Part shown: positions 16,064-24,062 of the stretch, piece by piece | Layout of the letters: every line of letters starts with the position of its first letter | Position numbering within the stretch: position 1 is the first letter of the stretch | Origin: Bacillus alkalicellulosilyticus | Lineage (GTDB): Bacteria; Bacillota; Bacilli; Bacillales; Bacillaceae_F | DNA: 64,000 bases | Reading direction: 5' to 3' | NCBI RefSeq assembly: GCF_002019795.1 | Contig: NZ_KV917381.1 | Coordinates: forward strand, 2,822,068-2,886,067 | The notes under the pieces: model-generated | Database searches by the model: none | Told to the model about the DNA's origin: nothing | What the model saw: the letters and a program-made list of their open reading frames with translations, nothing else | Position numbers and translations under genes: made by a program

Positions 16064-19000
16064 CTATTGTAGGACTGGCAGTGTAATATCAACTGTTGTT
16101 CCTTTGTTAAGTTCACTTGAAAATTGCATTAAACCTTTATGATTTTCTATTATTTTATAACTCACCATTAAACCAAGACCAGTTCCTTTTTCCTTGGTTG
16201 TGTAAAATGGTTGTCCAATCTTATCTAATCTATCTTCTGGAATCCCTTTTCCTTGGTCAATTACTGTGATAACAATTTGATTTTTATAGTCTTCTTTTCT
16301 TACCTTCAACGTAATTTCTCCACCATCAGGCATCGCTTCAATTGAATTTCGAATCAAGTTTATAATAACTTGTTTGATTTCCTTTTCCACACATTGAATT
16401 AAAGGTAAGTCTGGTTCAAATTCTGAGTGTATTGTCACATTGTTCATGATCGCCTGTGTTTCAAGCAACATTGTTACATCATTTAACACATTACAAATTT
16501 TGGTGTTCTCATATTGAACCACATGCGGCCTTGCTAAAACTAGTAACTCGTTGATGATTGATTCAATTCGATTAAATTCAGATAACATAATCCCAAGATA
16601 TGAGTTATTTGAATCTCCCTCAGCCTGCATTAGTTGTATAAAACCCTTTAAAGCGGTGAGTGGGTTTCGAATTTCATGAGCAATTCCTGCAGCAAGCTCT
16701 CCTAACGCGGATAGCATCTCAGATTTCCTTAATAAGTCCTCTGTTACTTTTTGTTCGGTAATATCCTCTGACACACGCAAGTATTGTGTCACAGTGTCAT
16801 CACCATTAATGATTGGCAAAAATGAAACTGCCTCCCACTTTAAATTCCCTTCTTGGTCATGGATTTTTGAGGTGCCTGTCCATTTTTCTCCACGTTTTAC
16901 CGCTTCCCATGAATGTTGGAATATTTCTTTACTTTCATCATCCCTGAACATGTCCTGTAGTGGCTTTCCAAGAACGGTTTCTTTGGAATACCCTACAATT
17001 TCTGTGAATTTCGCATTAACATACTCGATGATTCCTTCTTGATTAGTGATAATCATATTGGCTGGAGACTGTTCAATTGCAAAAGAACGTACTAACAACT
17101 CATCATTCGTTTTTTTCATTTCTGTAATATCTACAAACGTAATGACAACGCCTTTTATAAAGTTTTCCATTGTCCGGTAAGGATAGATTCTAAGACTGTA
17201 CCATTTATCATTGTGGCTTTTTACTTCTTTTGTTAAGCGCTTATGTTGCTGTAATACATGTTGTGCATCTACTAATAGGTCTTGATATGCTAGATTGTGC
17301 GATATATGAGATAAAGGTCTGCCGATATCAACATCCATTAAATTAATGATTTTTGTAATTTCAGGTGTAAAGCGTTTTATTTTTAGTTCTTCATCTAAAA
17401 ACACGGTAGCTAAATTTGTACTAATGAGTAGATTATCAATATCATTGTTTAAATCTATAAGCTGCTGGATTTTGGTTTCATGCTCATTATTAACATTTAG
17501 AAGTTCATCATTGACTGATTGTAATTCTTCGTTTGAACTTTGTAACTCTTCATTTGCAGCGATTAGCTCTTCATTGGTAGATTGATATTCTTCATTTGAC
17601 GTTTCAAGCTCTTCAATCGTTGTTTGTAAATGTTCTTTTGTAAAAGCAAGTTCATTTTCTAAGTCGAAAATTAATTGTTGAATATTGGTATCTATGTCAT
17701 AAGAAACTGCCTTTTCAGAAAGCTGATTTTCTTCAATATCTTTTACAGGTTCAAAGGAAACCATAATAAAATCTCCATTTTGTTTTAGAAAAGGTTCAAC
17801 GATTAAATTAATAACTTCGGTATATGGTCCTTCTTTTATTTTTAGTCTACTATACTCCACTCGCCCTTGTTCTTTACGTGCTTTTTTCAACGCTGTATTA
17901 ATCGCTACTGAAAAATTAGTAGGAAGCATTTTTAAAATATTATTGGACATATCTCCATGTGGAATTCTCAGAAATTGATTTATATTTCCGCCAGTAACAA
18001 CAACATCATTTTGACTATCAATGATAATAAAAGGATCCATATATTCTTCAATCAATGATTTATACACTTGGTCAGTCCTTTTATATGAACTCACTTCCAT
18101 ATATCGAGGTAACGACATGTCCCTTACATCATTGCTAGAAGTTCGCTGGTTTTCGTTTTCATTCCTCTGGGCATTTCTACCGTTAATGTTTTTAAATAAT
18201 TTCCATTTATGGTCAATCGGTTCAAAGACATTTGTTAATTTATTTACAGATTCACTTGGTCCTAGTAACAAATAGCCATATGTTCGTAAAGAAAAGTGAA
18301 ACATCGATAGAATTTTTTTCTGTAGGTCTGGTTGAAAATAGATTAACATATTACGACAACTGATAAAGTCCAGGTTAACAAATGGTGAATCCTTTGCTAT
18401 ATTATGAGGTGCAAAAATAATCTTATCTCTTATGTTATGGCGAACCTTATATCGGTCCCCATCATGACGAAAGAATCGTTCCATTCTTTCCTGTGAAATG
18501 CCTAATACAGAATGAAGAGAATATGTGCCAGTTGAAGCTTTTTTAATGGCATCTTTATCTAAATCTGTTGCAAAAATTTTAAAATTTAGAGATTCTTCAA
18601 TCTCATCTAAATATTCTGAGAGAATCATAGCTATCGTATAGGCTTCTTCCCCCGTCGAACACCCAGGAACCCATATCCTTATATCTTTTTCTCCACTGTT
18701 GATTTTTTGGTTAACGATTTCAGGTATTACTTTTGTTTCTACCAACTCAAACGCTTTTGGGTCTCTAAAAAACTCCGTCACATTAATTAATAGATCATCT
18801 TTTAGGAGATTAATTTCATGGGGATTTCCGATGAGAAACTCTTTATACTCATGCAAACTAGTGAAATTTAATTTCCCTAAATTGATGCGTTTTTCGATTC
18901 TACGGATGATGCTATTTTTTTTATAGCTTGAAAAATCCACACCGCTTTTACGATTAATAATTGCACAAATTTGCTCGAGTATCTCGTCTGTATTGTCATC

Positions 19001-19642
19001 TTTAAAGCTTGTATATGTTTTAGAATACAATGGATTAGACAATTCATTCAGCAGGGAAGAAATTTCATGAATCCCTAACACATGGTCAACCTTCCCAGAT
19101 TGAATAGCATTCGTTGGCATGTCTACAAATTTTGCGGACTTTTCATTTTGTACTATTACGGTCCCACCCGCTTCATATACTGCTTCAATTCCTTTGGTCC
19201 CATCCCAACCCTTTCCAGATAAAATAACAGCAACGGCGTTATTCCCTAATTCTTCTGACAAAGAGGTGAAAAACATATCTATCGGAAAATTCATTGGCAT
19301 TTTTTTGACGTAGTCGGATAATTCAAGAAAACCATTTCGTAATACAACATTTTTTTGTGGTGGAATTAAGTAAATACAGTTTGGTTCCACTTTCATATTA
19401 TCAGTTGTATAATGAATATCCATCGTTGTCCGCTTAGATAATAAATCCTTCATATGACTTTTATAATTAGGTGATAAATGCTGAACAATAATAAATGACA
19501 TTCCACTAGTAGGACTGATTGTTTCAAATAATTTTTGTAATACTTCTAAACTACCCGCTGATGCTCCAATTCCTACAACTTTTGAAAAACCTTTCTTTGC
19601 CGTACTTTTATTAGTATAGCTATCTAACTTCGTTTTCATCAT
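16064..19642 (-). CDS. CheB-CheR-PAS-histidine kinase fusion
   Basis: A 1192-residue signalling protein. Order: CheB methylesterase without a receiver domain (about 20-205; GIGASAGS serine, VQHLSP, GKGWDGTKG); CheR methyltransferase (about 215-490; RIWVPGCSTGEEAYTIA and FISCRNMLIYF); PAS-like region (about 535-640); long coiled coil with repeated EEL heptads (about 655-735); two PAS domains (about 740-970); HisKA with GIAHEIRNP; HATPase with N-box NLIRNSIEAM and G-box GKGIP and GTGLGL. It may link adaptation chemistry to phosphorelay output. No response-regulator gene adjoins it. Its start has two ATGs; AGGTGA lies just upstream. Confidence 0.95.
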   Translation of the reverse strand: MMKTKLDSYTNKSTAKKGFSKVVGIGASAGSLEVLQKLFETISPTSGMSFIIVQHLSPNYKSHMKDLLSKRTTMDIHYTTDNMKVEPNCIYLIPPQKNVVLRNGFLELSDYVKKMPMNFPIDMFFTSLSEELGNNAVAVILSGKGWDGTKGIEAVYEAGGTVIVQNEKSAKFVDMPTNAIQSGKVDHVLGIHEISSLLNELSNPLYSKTYTSFKDDNTDEILEQICAIINRKSGVDFSSYKKNSIIRRIEKRINLGKLNFTSLHEYKEFLIGNPHEINLLKDDLLINVTEFFRDPKAFELVETKVIPEIVNQKINSGEKDIRIWVPGCSTGEEAYTIAMILSEYLDEIEESLNFKIFATDLDKDAIKKASTGTYSLHSVLGISQERMERFFRHDGDRYKVRHNIRDKIIFAPHNIAKDSPFVNLDFISCRNMLIYFQPDLQKKILSMFHFSLRTYGYLLLGPSESVNKLTNVFEPIDHKWKLFKNINGRNAQRNENENQRTSSNDVRDMSLPRYMEVSSYKRTDQVYKSLIEEYMDPFIIIDSQNDVVVTGGNINQFLRIPHGDMSNNILKMLPTNFSVAINTALKKARKEQGRVEYSRLKIKEGPYTEVINLIVEPFLKQNGDFIMVSFEPVKDIEENQLSEKAVSYDIDTNIQQLIFDLENELAFTKEHLQTTIEELETSNEEYQSTNEELIAANEELQSSNEELQSVNDELLNVNNEHETKIQQLIDLNNDIDNLLISTNLATVFLDEELKIKRFTPEITKIINLMDVDIGRPLSHISHNLAYQDLLVDAQHVLQQHKRLTKEVKSHNDKWYSLRIYPYRTMENFIKGVVITFVDITEMKKTNDELLVRSFAIEQSPANMIITNQEGIIEYVNAKFTEIVGYSKETVLGKPLQDMFRDDESKEIFQHSWEAVKRGEKWTGTSKIHDQEGNLKWEAVSFLPIINGDDTVTQYLRVSEDITEQKVTEDLLRKSEMLSALGELAAGIAHEIRNPLTALKGFIQLMQAEGDSNNSYLGIMLSEFNRIESIINELLVLARPHVVQYENTKICNVLNDVTMLLETQAIMNNVTIHSEFEPDLPLIQCVEKEIKQVIINLIRNSIEAMPDGGEITLKVRKEDYKNQIVITVIDQGKGIPEDRLDKIGQPFYTTKEKGTGLGLMVSYKIIENHKGLMQFSSELNKGTTVDITLPVLQ

Positions 19643-19659
19643 TCGTCACCTACTCTCTA

Positions 19660-19689
19660 CAAAAAAAAAAATGTGCTTTTTTAAGCACA
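19660..19689 (-). promoter_or_regulatory. Terminator-like hairpin in the leader of the CheB-CheR-kinase mRNA
   Basis: On the minus strand TGTGCTT and AAGCACA form a stem followed by twelve T residues, and the run ends only 18 nt before the start codon. The candidate promoter lies upstream, so the hairpin is inside the leader and could attenuate transcription. Confidence 0.45.
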
Positions 19690-19703
19690 CAAAGCTATTA
19701 TTT

Positions 19704-19732
19704 ATTCTATTAGTTATTCACAAAATTTTCAA
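19704..19732 (-). promoter_or_regulatory. Candidate sigma-A promoter of the kinase-fusion gene
   Basis: TTGAAA and TAGAAT on the minus strand are separated by 17 bp. The start point would be near 19697, giving a leader of about 55 nt containing the hairpin at 19660-19689. Confidence 0.5.
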
Positions 19733-19782
19733 TGTGTATCTCTTACATATATTAATGTGGGAGCTGCTATAATTATTTTCTC

Positions 19783-19820
19783 AAAAAAAAAAACGTAGAA
19801 TCAATAATGCTTCTACGTTT
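19783..19820 (-). terminator. Terminator of the CheW gene
   Basis: AAACGTAGAA pairs with TTCTACGTTT and is followed on the minus strand by a T-run. Confidence 0.85.
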
Positions 19821-19825
19821 ACGTG

Positions 19826-20305
19826 TTACGTCAAACTTGAATCTGCATCCAGATCACCAATTATCTTTTCAAAATCTAAGAGTAACGCCATCTCATCTTC
19901 AAGCTTTACAATTCCAATCGTTTGAGCTTGGATTCCCTTTGACAAATGACTTGGTTGGTCAATATTATCCACAGAAATTCGATGAATTCTAGATACATTT
20001 TGTACATGAAACGCTACTTTAATATCATTTACTTCTGAGATAATAAACTTCTCGAGGTGCTTGTCTATGCTACCTTGAAACAATAAAACCTTTCCTAAGT
20101 CAACAACAGGAATGACTTCATCACGAAGTCGAATGACACCCTCAACATAAGGATGGACTGTTGGCGTCTCTGTTATGGGAAGAGGTTGGATAATTTCTCG
20201 AACTTGCATTACATTAATACCGAACGTCCCCGTACCGACTTGAAATAAAATGATCTCTAGTTCTATAGACTCACTTTCGATATGATTAAAATTCTTCAAA
20301 TTCAT
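19826..20305 (-). CDS. CheW-type chemotaxis coupling protein
   Basis: A 159-residue CheW domain: IILFQVGTGTFGINVMQVREII, VRGVI-like VEGVIRLRDEVIPVVDL, and a C-terminal strand region. CheW joins receptors to the CheA kinase at the membrane pole. It could also be read as the N-terminal half of CheV, but no receiver domain follows. The GGGGGGATAAAT site is close to the ATG. Its place upstream of a kinase carrying CheB and CheR domains suggests an auxiliary chemosensory or adaptation role. Confidence 0.92.
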   Translation of the reverse strand: MNLKNFNHIESESIELEIILFQVGTGTFGINVMQVREIIQPLPITETPTVHPYVEGVIRLRDEVIPVVDLGKVLLFQGSIDKHLEKFIISEVNDIKVAFHVQNVSRIHRISVDNIDQPSHLSKGIQAQTIGIVKLEDEMALLLDFEKIIGDLDADSSLT

Positions 20306-20409
20306 ATTTATCCCCCCAATATGACTATTGTCATCAGTTTATTATCTTTTTATTTTATATGAAAACTATCTTCAAAGACAACCCTTTTTTAGGAATTTAG
20401 TACTATTTT

Positions 20410-21186
20410 TTATTTCACTGTAATCCAAGCCCGTCCTTTACTCCATTGGAGAGAAACGGGAGTTCGAAATACACCTTCTACATTTTTAGCTGTTAGCATT
20501 TCCTTTGTCAAACCAGAATCGAACACTTTTCCTCCTTTCATTAACAAACAGTTTGAAAAAGGGGGGAGGATTTCTTCAATGTGATGAGTTACATATAAAA
20601 TCGTTGGTCCTGTTTTAGTATTCGCAAGTTTTTCAATAGTATTTAACAATTGTTCTCTAGAGTATAGATCTAATCCACTACATGGTTCATCTAAAATAAG
20701 AATTTCGGGATCAGACATCCACGCCCTTGCTAGCATTACTTTTTTCTTTTCTCCTTGAGAAAGAAGTCGAAACGGTTCGTCAGCTACATGTTCAATAGAA
20801 AAGAGGGTAATCAGTTCTTTTGCTTTATCTATATCTTCTTGTTCGATTTTTTCGTATAACCCTATCGATGCAAACTTCCCACTTAGGATGACATCTATTG
20901 CGTGGTCGTTTGGTCTCGAATGAAATCTTTCATCTAATGAAGAGCTAACCCAACCAATCCTTTTTCGAAGCTCTTGGATATTCACTGTTCCGAAGCGGTG
21001 ACCAAACACATGAACATTTCCCTTCGTTGCCCATTCATACCCGGTAATTAACTTAAGGATAGATGTTTTCCCTGAGCCATTTAACCCTAGTATTGCCCAA
21101 TGTTCACCTTTATTTACTTTCCAGGAAACGTTATTGACAATCGTTTTTTTACTTTTAACTAATGAAACATTTTCAAGGTATATCAT
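20410..21186 (-). CDS. ABC transporter ATP-binding protein, YlmA-like
   Basis: A 258-residue ATPase with Walker A GLNGSGKTS, signature LLSQGEKKK, Walker B ILILDEP and H-loop VTHH. Spacing and the early ENVSLVKSKKTIVNNVSWKV fit the ModF/YlmA group, which often has no permease nearby. The ATG at 21186 has AAAGGGG 9 bp upstream and replaces a longer frame without a site. No partner permease is encoded beside it, so the transported substance is unknown. Confidence 0.9.
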   Translation of the reverse strand: MIYLENVSLVKSKKTIVNNVSWKVNKGEHWAILGLNGSGKTSILKLITGYEWATKGNVHVFGHRFGTVNIQELRKRIGWVSSSLDERFHSRPNDHAIDVILSGKFASIGLYEKIEQEDIDKAKELITLFSIEHVADEPFRLLSQGEKKKVMLARAWMSDPEILILDEPCSGLDLYSREQLLNTIEKLANTKTGPTILYVTHHIEEILPPFSNCLLMKGGKVFDSGLTKEMLTAKNVEGVFRTPVSLQWSKGRAWITVK

Positions 21187-21292
21187 CCTACAAAGCCCCT
21201 TTGAAACAGTATACGGTTTTAGCATATATTTTGTAAGCTAGAGTGACCAACTCATCTCCTTATGCATCTTTTATATAAAGGAGGAATATTTT

Positions 21293-21451
21293 ATGATTCT
21301 TACTATTACCGTTTTTTTAATATTGTTATTATTAGCTGGTTTACACAAAACCAAGTTCTCCCCAGGCTATGAGGAGTTTCATTTATTTAAGAAACATCAC
21401 ATCAAAGAAGATAAAAAAAAGAAAAAGGATCAATTTGATGGTGGAAGATGA
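21293..21451 (+). CDS. Small single-pass membrane protein, 52 aa
   Basis: The ATG follows AAAGGAGGA at 6 bp. Residues 1-16 are a strongly hydrophobic segment (ILTITVFLILLLLAGL), followed by a His/Lys-rich tail with a KKKKK cluster that would sit on the cytoplasmic side. The stop lies inside the 3' end of the convergent dipeptidase gene, so the two overlap by 22 bp tail to tail. The function is unknown. Confidence 0.6.
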   Translation: MILTITVFLILLLLAGLHKTKFSPGYEEFHLFKKHHIKEDKKKKKDQFDGGR

Positions 21452-22356
21452 TTTAGAAAGTTTTGATAAGCAAATCCCATTACAACATCTTCTTTATAAT
21501 ACTTTAGCAATTCATTCACTAAATTTTGATACTCCCCAGCGTGGGTAAGCTTTGAAACCGTTATCGGAATCCCATCAAAATCAGATCCAAAACAAAGATT
21601 ATGCTGACCACCTAACGAACAAATGTGATCAATATGATGAATTATATCTTTGAGCTCTGCTTTATCGTTTGTTGTTAAGAAAGTCGGATGAAAAACAGTT
21701 CCGATCAAACCATCTTTCTCAACCAATGCTTTAATTTGGGCATCTGATAAATTACGCTTATGGTTACAAAGGGCTTTTGCGTTGGAATGACTTGCGATAG
21801 GGTAAGAAGAGAGTTCCATTACATCCCAGAAACCAGCTTCACTTAAATGCGATACATCTGTAAGCACACCATATTCATTATTAAGTTCCACTACTTCCTT
21901 TCCCAATACAGTCAATCCTCCGCCTCTTGGCTCTCCCACGCCATCAGCACATAAATTGGCTTGATTCCAAGTCAGCCCGACGGATTTCACGCCTAAATGA
22001 TAGAGGATTCGTAGTCTAGATAAATCATCACCAATGGAATCTACACCTTCAAGTGTAAGGATTGCTCCTATCTCATTCTCTTTTAGATTCATGATGTCGT
22101 TCCAGTCTCTGATCTGCTTCATTTCAGGAAAGGGCTTTAACACTTTTTCGAAAAATAAATCAACTTGAGCTAATGCCGATTGAAACTTTTGTTCATTGTT
22201 CAACTCAGGTTCTACAAATATAGCAAAACATTGAATCCAGACGTTTCCTTTCTTGAGCCTATGAAAATTGGTTTCAATATCCGGTGATAAAAAATCTCGA
22301 GAACGGTCTTCCCACAATTTCAGTAAGGCGTCGCAATGTGTATCAATCACTCTCAT
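21430..22356 (-). CDS. Membrane dipeptidase (peptidase M19, renal dipeptidase family)
   Basis: A 308-residue zinc amidohydrolase-fold dipeptidase. Metal ligands are visible: THCD at the start (His7, Asp9), Glu in LTLEGVDS, His in TDVSHLSEAGFWDV, His in ASHSNA, and the late Asp in FGSDFDG. It hydrolyses dipeptides, including those with D residues. There is no signal peptide, so it is likely cytoplasmic as in other Bacillus members. Convergent overlap with the small membrane-protein gene is noted there. Confidence 0.94.
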   Translation of the reverse strand: MRVIDTHCDALLKLWEDRSRDFLSPDIETNFHRLKKGNVWIQCFAIFVEPELNNEQKFQSALAQVDLFFEKVLKPFPEMKQIRDWNDIMNLKENEIGAILTLEGVDSIGDDLSRLRILYHLGVKSVGLTWNQANLCADGVGEPRGGGLTVLGKEVVELNNEYGVLTDVSHLSEAGFWDVMELSSYPIASHSNAKALCNHKRNLSDAQIKALVEKDGLIGTVFHPTFLTTNDKAELKDIIHHIDHICSLGGQHNLCFGSDFDGIPITVSKLTHAGEYQNLVNELLKYYKEDVVMGFAYQNFLNHLPPSN

Positions 22357-22447
22357 TTGTATCTCCTCATTTCCATACTAGTTACTCCCAAATGTAGCAT
22401 AACCTACTTGTCTTTTTCCACCATCGTCTATAAAGAGTTTTATCCTT

Positions 22448-22465
22448 TTTGGGCATGGGCCCAAA
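22448..22465. promoter_or_regulatory. Small inverted repeat upstream of the heat-shock gene
   Basis: TTTGGGC-ATGG-GCCCAAA has a 7-bp perfect stem. It lies about 60 bp before the small heat-shock gene and may be an operator or leader hairpin. Confidence 0.25.
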
Positions 22466-22526
22466 CAATTGTCAATTTTTTTCATATAGTATGGGTAGAA
22501 CAATTTCTTCATGGAGGGTGTTAGTA

Positions 22527-22958
22527 ATGAAGGATGATAAAAACTTACCTAACGTTCAACATTCGTACCAAGACTTTTTAAAGTCGATCGACAGTTTCTT
22601 TACTGAAACCTTTAAGAATTTTCACCTGAGTGGACTTTTTGCACCATCTTTTCCAGTACGAACATATGAAACAAATAGCGAATTTGTGATTGAAGCCCAT
22701 CTCCCTGGCATCAAAAAAGAACAGATTACATTAGATGTTTCGGATTACTTTGTAAGAATCACGGTGAAAGATGAGGAAATAATTGAAGAACGTAATGACA
22801 ATGAACAATTAATTTCCCACTTTCATAGCTCACAGCTTCGTGAACGTGTTATTCCTGTTCCTTTTTCCATTACAGAAAAAGATGCGAAGGCAAGTCACAA
22901 CAATGGGTTATTGACCATACGCATACCTAATAAGAGAAAGACAATTGAAATCGAGTAG
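22527..22958 (+). CDS. Small heat-shock protein (Hsp20/alpha-crystallin), probable spore-coat type
   Basis: A 143-residue protein with the alpha-crystallin domain at about 50-140. FVIEAHLPGIKKEQITLDV and NNGLLTIRIPNK (the A-x-x-x-n-G-v-L motif) are diagnostic. The N-terminal arm is Phe-rich. The chosen ATG has GGAGGGTG at 8 bp; the upstream frame is only read-through. The yppG-like gene follows by 18 bp. CotM and CotP are Hsp20-type spore-coat proteins in Bacillus, so this pair may belong to the spore coat, but ordinary chaperone function is equally possible. Confidence 0.9.
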   Translation: MKDDKNLPNVQHSYQDFLKSIDSFFTETFKNFHLSGLFAPSFPVRTYETNSEFVIEAHLPGIKKEQITLDVSDYFVRITVKDEEIIEERNDNEQLISHFHSSQLRERVIPVPFSITEKDAKASHNNGLLTIRIPNKRKTIEIE

Positions 22959-22976
22959 ACAAAGGAGGAGTTAGTT

Positions 22977-23432
22977 ATGTTTCCTAATTCACCGTATGCC
23001 GGTTCTCAGCCACCTTACCCATATGGGCATCAACATCCTTATCCAGGGATGCCGTCCCCTTTTTATCATGGAGGGTATCAACCATTTCCATATGGGGGTG
23101 GTCAGCAAATGGCACAGCCTCCTTTCCCTAGTGGAAATCAACCATCTCAACAACCCCAACAAGGGCAAGGGCAAGGACAACCACAACAAGGAGCTCAACA
23201 GCAACAAACACAAAATCAACAACCTGGGTTTCCACCTGGGGCAACGGGTTACCCCCCTTACGGACCTCAACCTGGAGGGTTTAACTTTTTAGCTGCTTTC
23301 ACTGATGAAACGGGGAAATTCAACTTAACGAAAACACAAAAAACGGTCGATGATGTCGTCAAAACCGTAAACCAAGTCACTCCTTTAATGAAACAAATGG
23401 GCTCCATTTTTGGTGGCCCAACAAACTCGTAA
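22977..23432 (+). CDS. yppG: YppG-like Pro/Gln/Gly-rich protein
   Basis: A 151-residue protein whose first 100 residues are low-complexity Pro, Gly, Tyr and Gln (PYPYGHQHPYPGMP, QGQGQGQPQQG). The conserved C-terminus NLTKTQKTVDDVVKTVNQV plus TPLMKQMGSIF is the YppG hallmark. YppG is a sporulation-related, probable coat protein. The ribosome site AAAGGAGGAG sits between the two genes. The composition suggests a flexible, perhaps cross-linkable structure. Confidence 0.8.
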   Translation: MFPNSPYAGSQPPYPYGHQHPYPGMPSPFYHGGYQPFPYGGGQQMAQPPFPSGNQPSQQPQQGQGQGQPQQGAQQQQTQNQQPGFPPGATGYPPYGPQPGGFNFLAAFTDETGKFNLTKTQKTVDDVVKTVNQVTPLMKQMGSIFGGPTNS

Positions 23433-23457
23433 TCAAAACATATTTACTGTTTTGATT
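23431..23457. terminator. Hairpin at the end of the yppG-like gene
   Basis: AATCAAAACA-TATTTAC-TGTTTTGATT is a perfect 10-bp stem that begins inside the stop codon. A nearly identical hairpin stands at 23591-23617. Confidence 0.6.
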
Positions 23458-23459
23458 AT

Positions 23460-23555
23460 GCGATGTGCGAACCCACTGACTTTTTTAAAAGTGTTTTACT
23501 GCCATAAGTGTAGTTCTTATGACAGTAAAACACGCGCAGTGAGAGAAGCCATCGC
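23460..23555. repeat. Dispersed structured element with terminal inverted repeats, copy 4
   Basis: The ends are GCGATG and CATCGC. The core is a strong stem, GTGTTTTACTG...CATAAG against CTTATG...CAGTAAAACAC (23491-23533). The flanks GTGCGAACCCAC and GAGAGAAGCCATCGC match the copy at 55350-55433. Confidence 0.7.
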
Positions 23556-23590
23556 CCTTCTTTGAATAACCCTTAATTTATTTTTATAAT

Positions 23591-23667
23591 AACTAAAACA
23601 TATTTACCGTTTTGATTATGCGATGTGCAAAGCCCACAAATCCCTTTGTGAAAAAACCACTCACAAC
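23591..23667. repeat. Dispersed element, copy 5 (truncated)
   Basis: A second copy of the flanking AAAACATATTTACCGTTTT hairpin and GCGATGTGC lead into AAAAAACCACTCACAAC. The same motif occurs at 42060-42075. The right end merges with a terminator. Confidence 0.55.
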
Positions 23668-23716
23668 GAGGCAGGGCCAAAAGGTATAAACAACCTTTTG
23701 GCCCTGCCTCTTTTTC
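23668..23716. terminator. Large terminator hairpin
   Basis: A perfect 18-bp stem (GAGGCAGGGCCAAAAGGT and complement) with a 7-nt loop is followed by TTTTTC. It can serve the upstream plus-strand operon and may also lie at the end of the selenoprotein gene. Confidence 0.9.
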
Positions 23717-24057
23717 TATAACGATTTTCTTCTTGGGTCAATCTCATAGGTTTTTTTTACTTGTTGCGCATAGGCTAACGTTTGTGCCCTATTAATGAGC
23801 TTTAAGCCTTGTGACGGAACAAAATCAATTTTGAGATAATCCCCGATTTCATCAAGAGCTTTTTGATTAACTAGGAGGTCTATCCCATCTACATTTATTA
23901 TAATATCATCTGATCTCGTCTCATCCAGAGCGAGAAAATACTCTATCATCGTACTTCACTCGTATGTGTCTCTTGCAACAACACGAATGTTTTTTTCTTC
24001 TGATTCAATAACATGTAGAAGCTGTTCCATCGCTTGTTCTGTAATGACAATATTCAA
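23716..24057 (-). CDS. HesB/IscA-like selenoprotein candidate with in-frame TGA (Sec34)
   Basis: From TTG at 24057, with GGAGG 8 bp upstream, the frame runs 113 codons and is broken only by TGA at 23956-23958 (codon 34). Both sides match one HesB/IscA-like domain: before the TGA, MNIVITEQAMEQLLHVIESE and IRVVARDTYE; after it, STMIEYFLALDE and SDDIIINVDGIDLLVNQKAL. The TGA stands where the family has its conserved first Cys (the CSGxSYxLxLDE position). A SECIS-like hairpin follows. The gene sits 5 bp after the DUF418 gene, whose last codons form its ribosome site. I infer a selenocysteine protein. Other conserved Cys residues are absent. Confidence 0.78.
23914..23935 (-). promoter_or_regulatory. 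Candidate bacterial SECIS element
   Basis: Downstream of the UGA the RNA folds as UCUCG-CUC-(UGGAU)-GAG-A-CGAGA, an 8-bp stem with one bulged A and a 5-nt loop with G at its second position. The loop starts 29 nt after the UGA, within the usual range for bacterial SECIS loops. Confidence 0.65.
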
Positions 24058-24062
24058 GATGC

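Noticed and set aside
22989-23292. Antisense and shifted frames inside the yppG-like gene
   Set aside because: They arise from its low-complexity repeats; no ribosome site, and the YppG C-terminus is clear in the other frame.
23716-23949. HesB-like gene as a pseudogene or a 77-aa protein from the internal ATG
   Set aside because: The TGA lies exactly at the conserved Cys, a SECIS-like hairpin follows, selA is present, the N-terminal part is intact and a perfect ribosome site precedes it. There is no ribosome site for the internal ATG.
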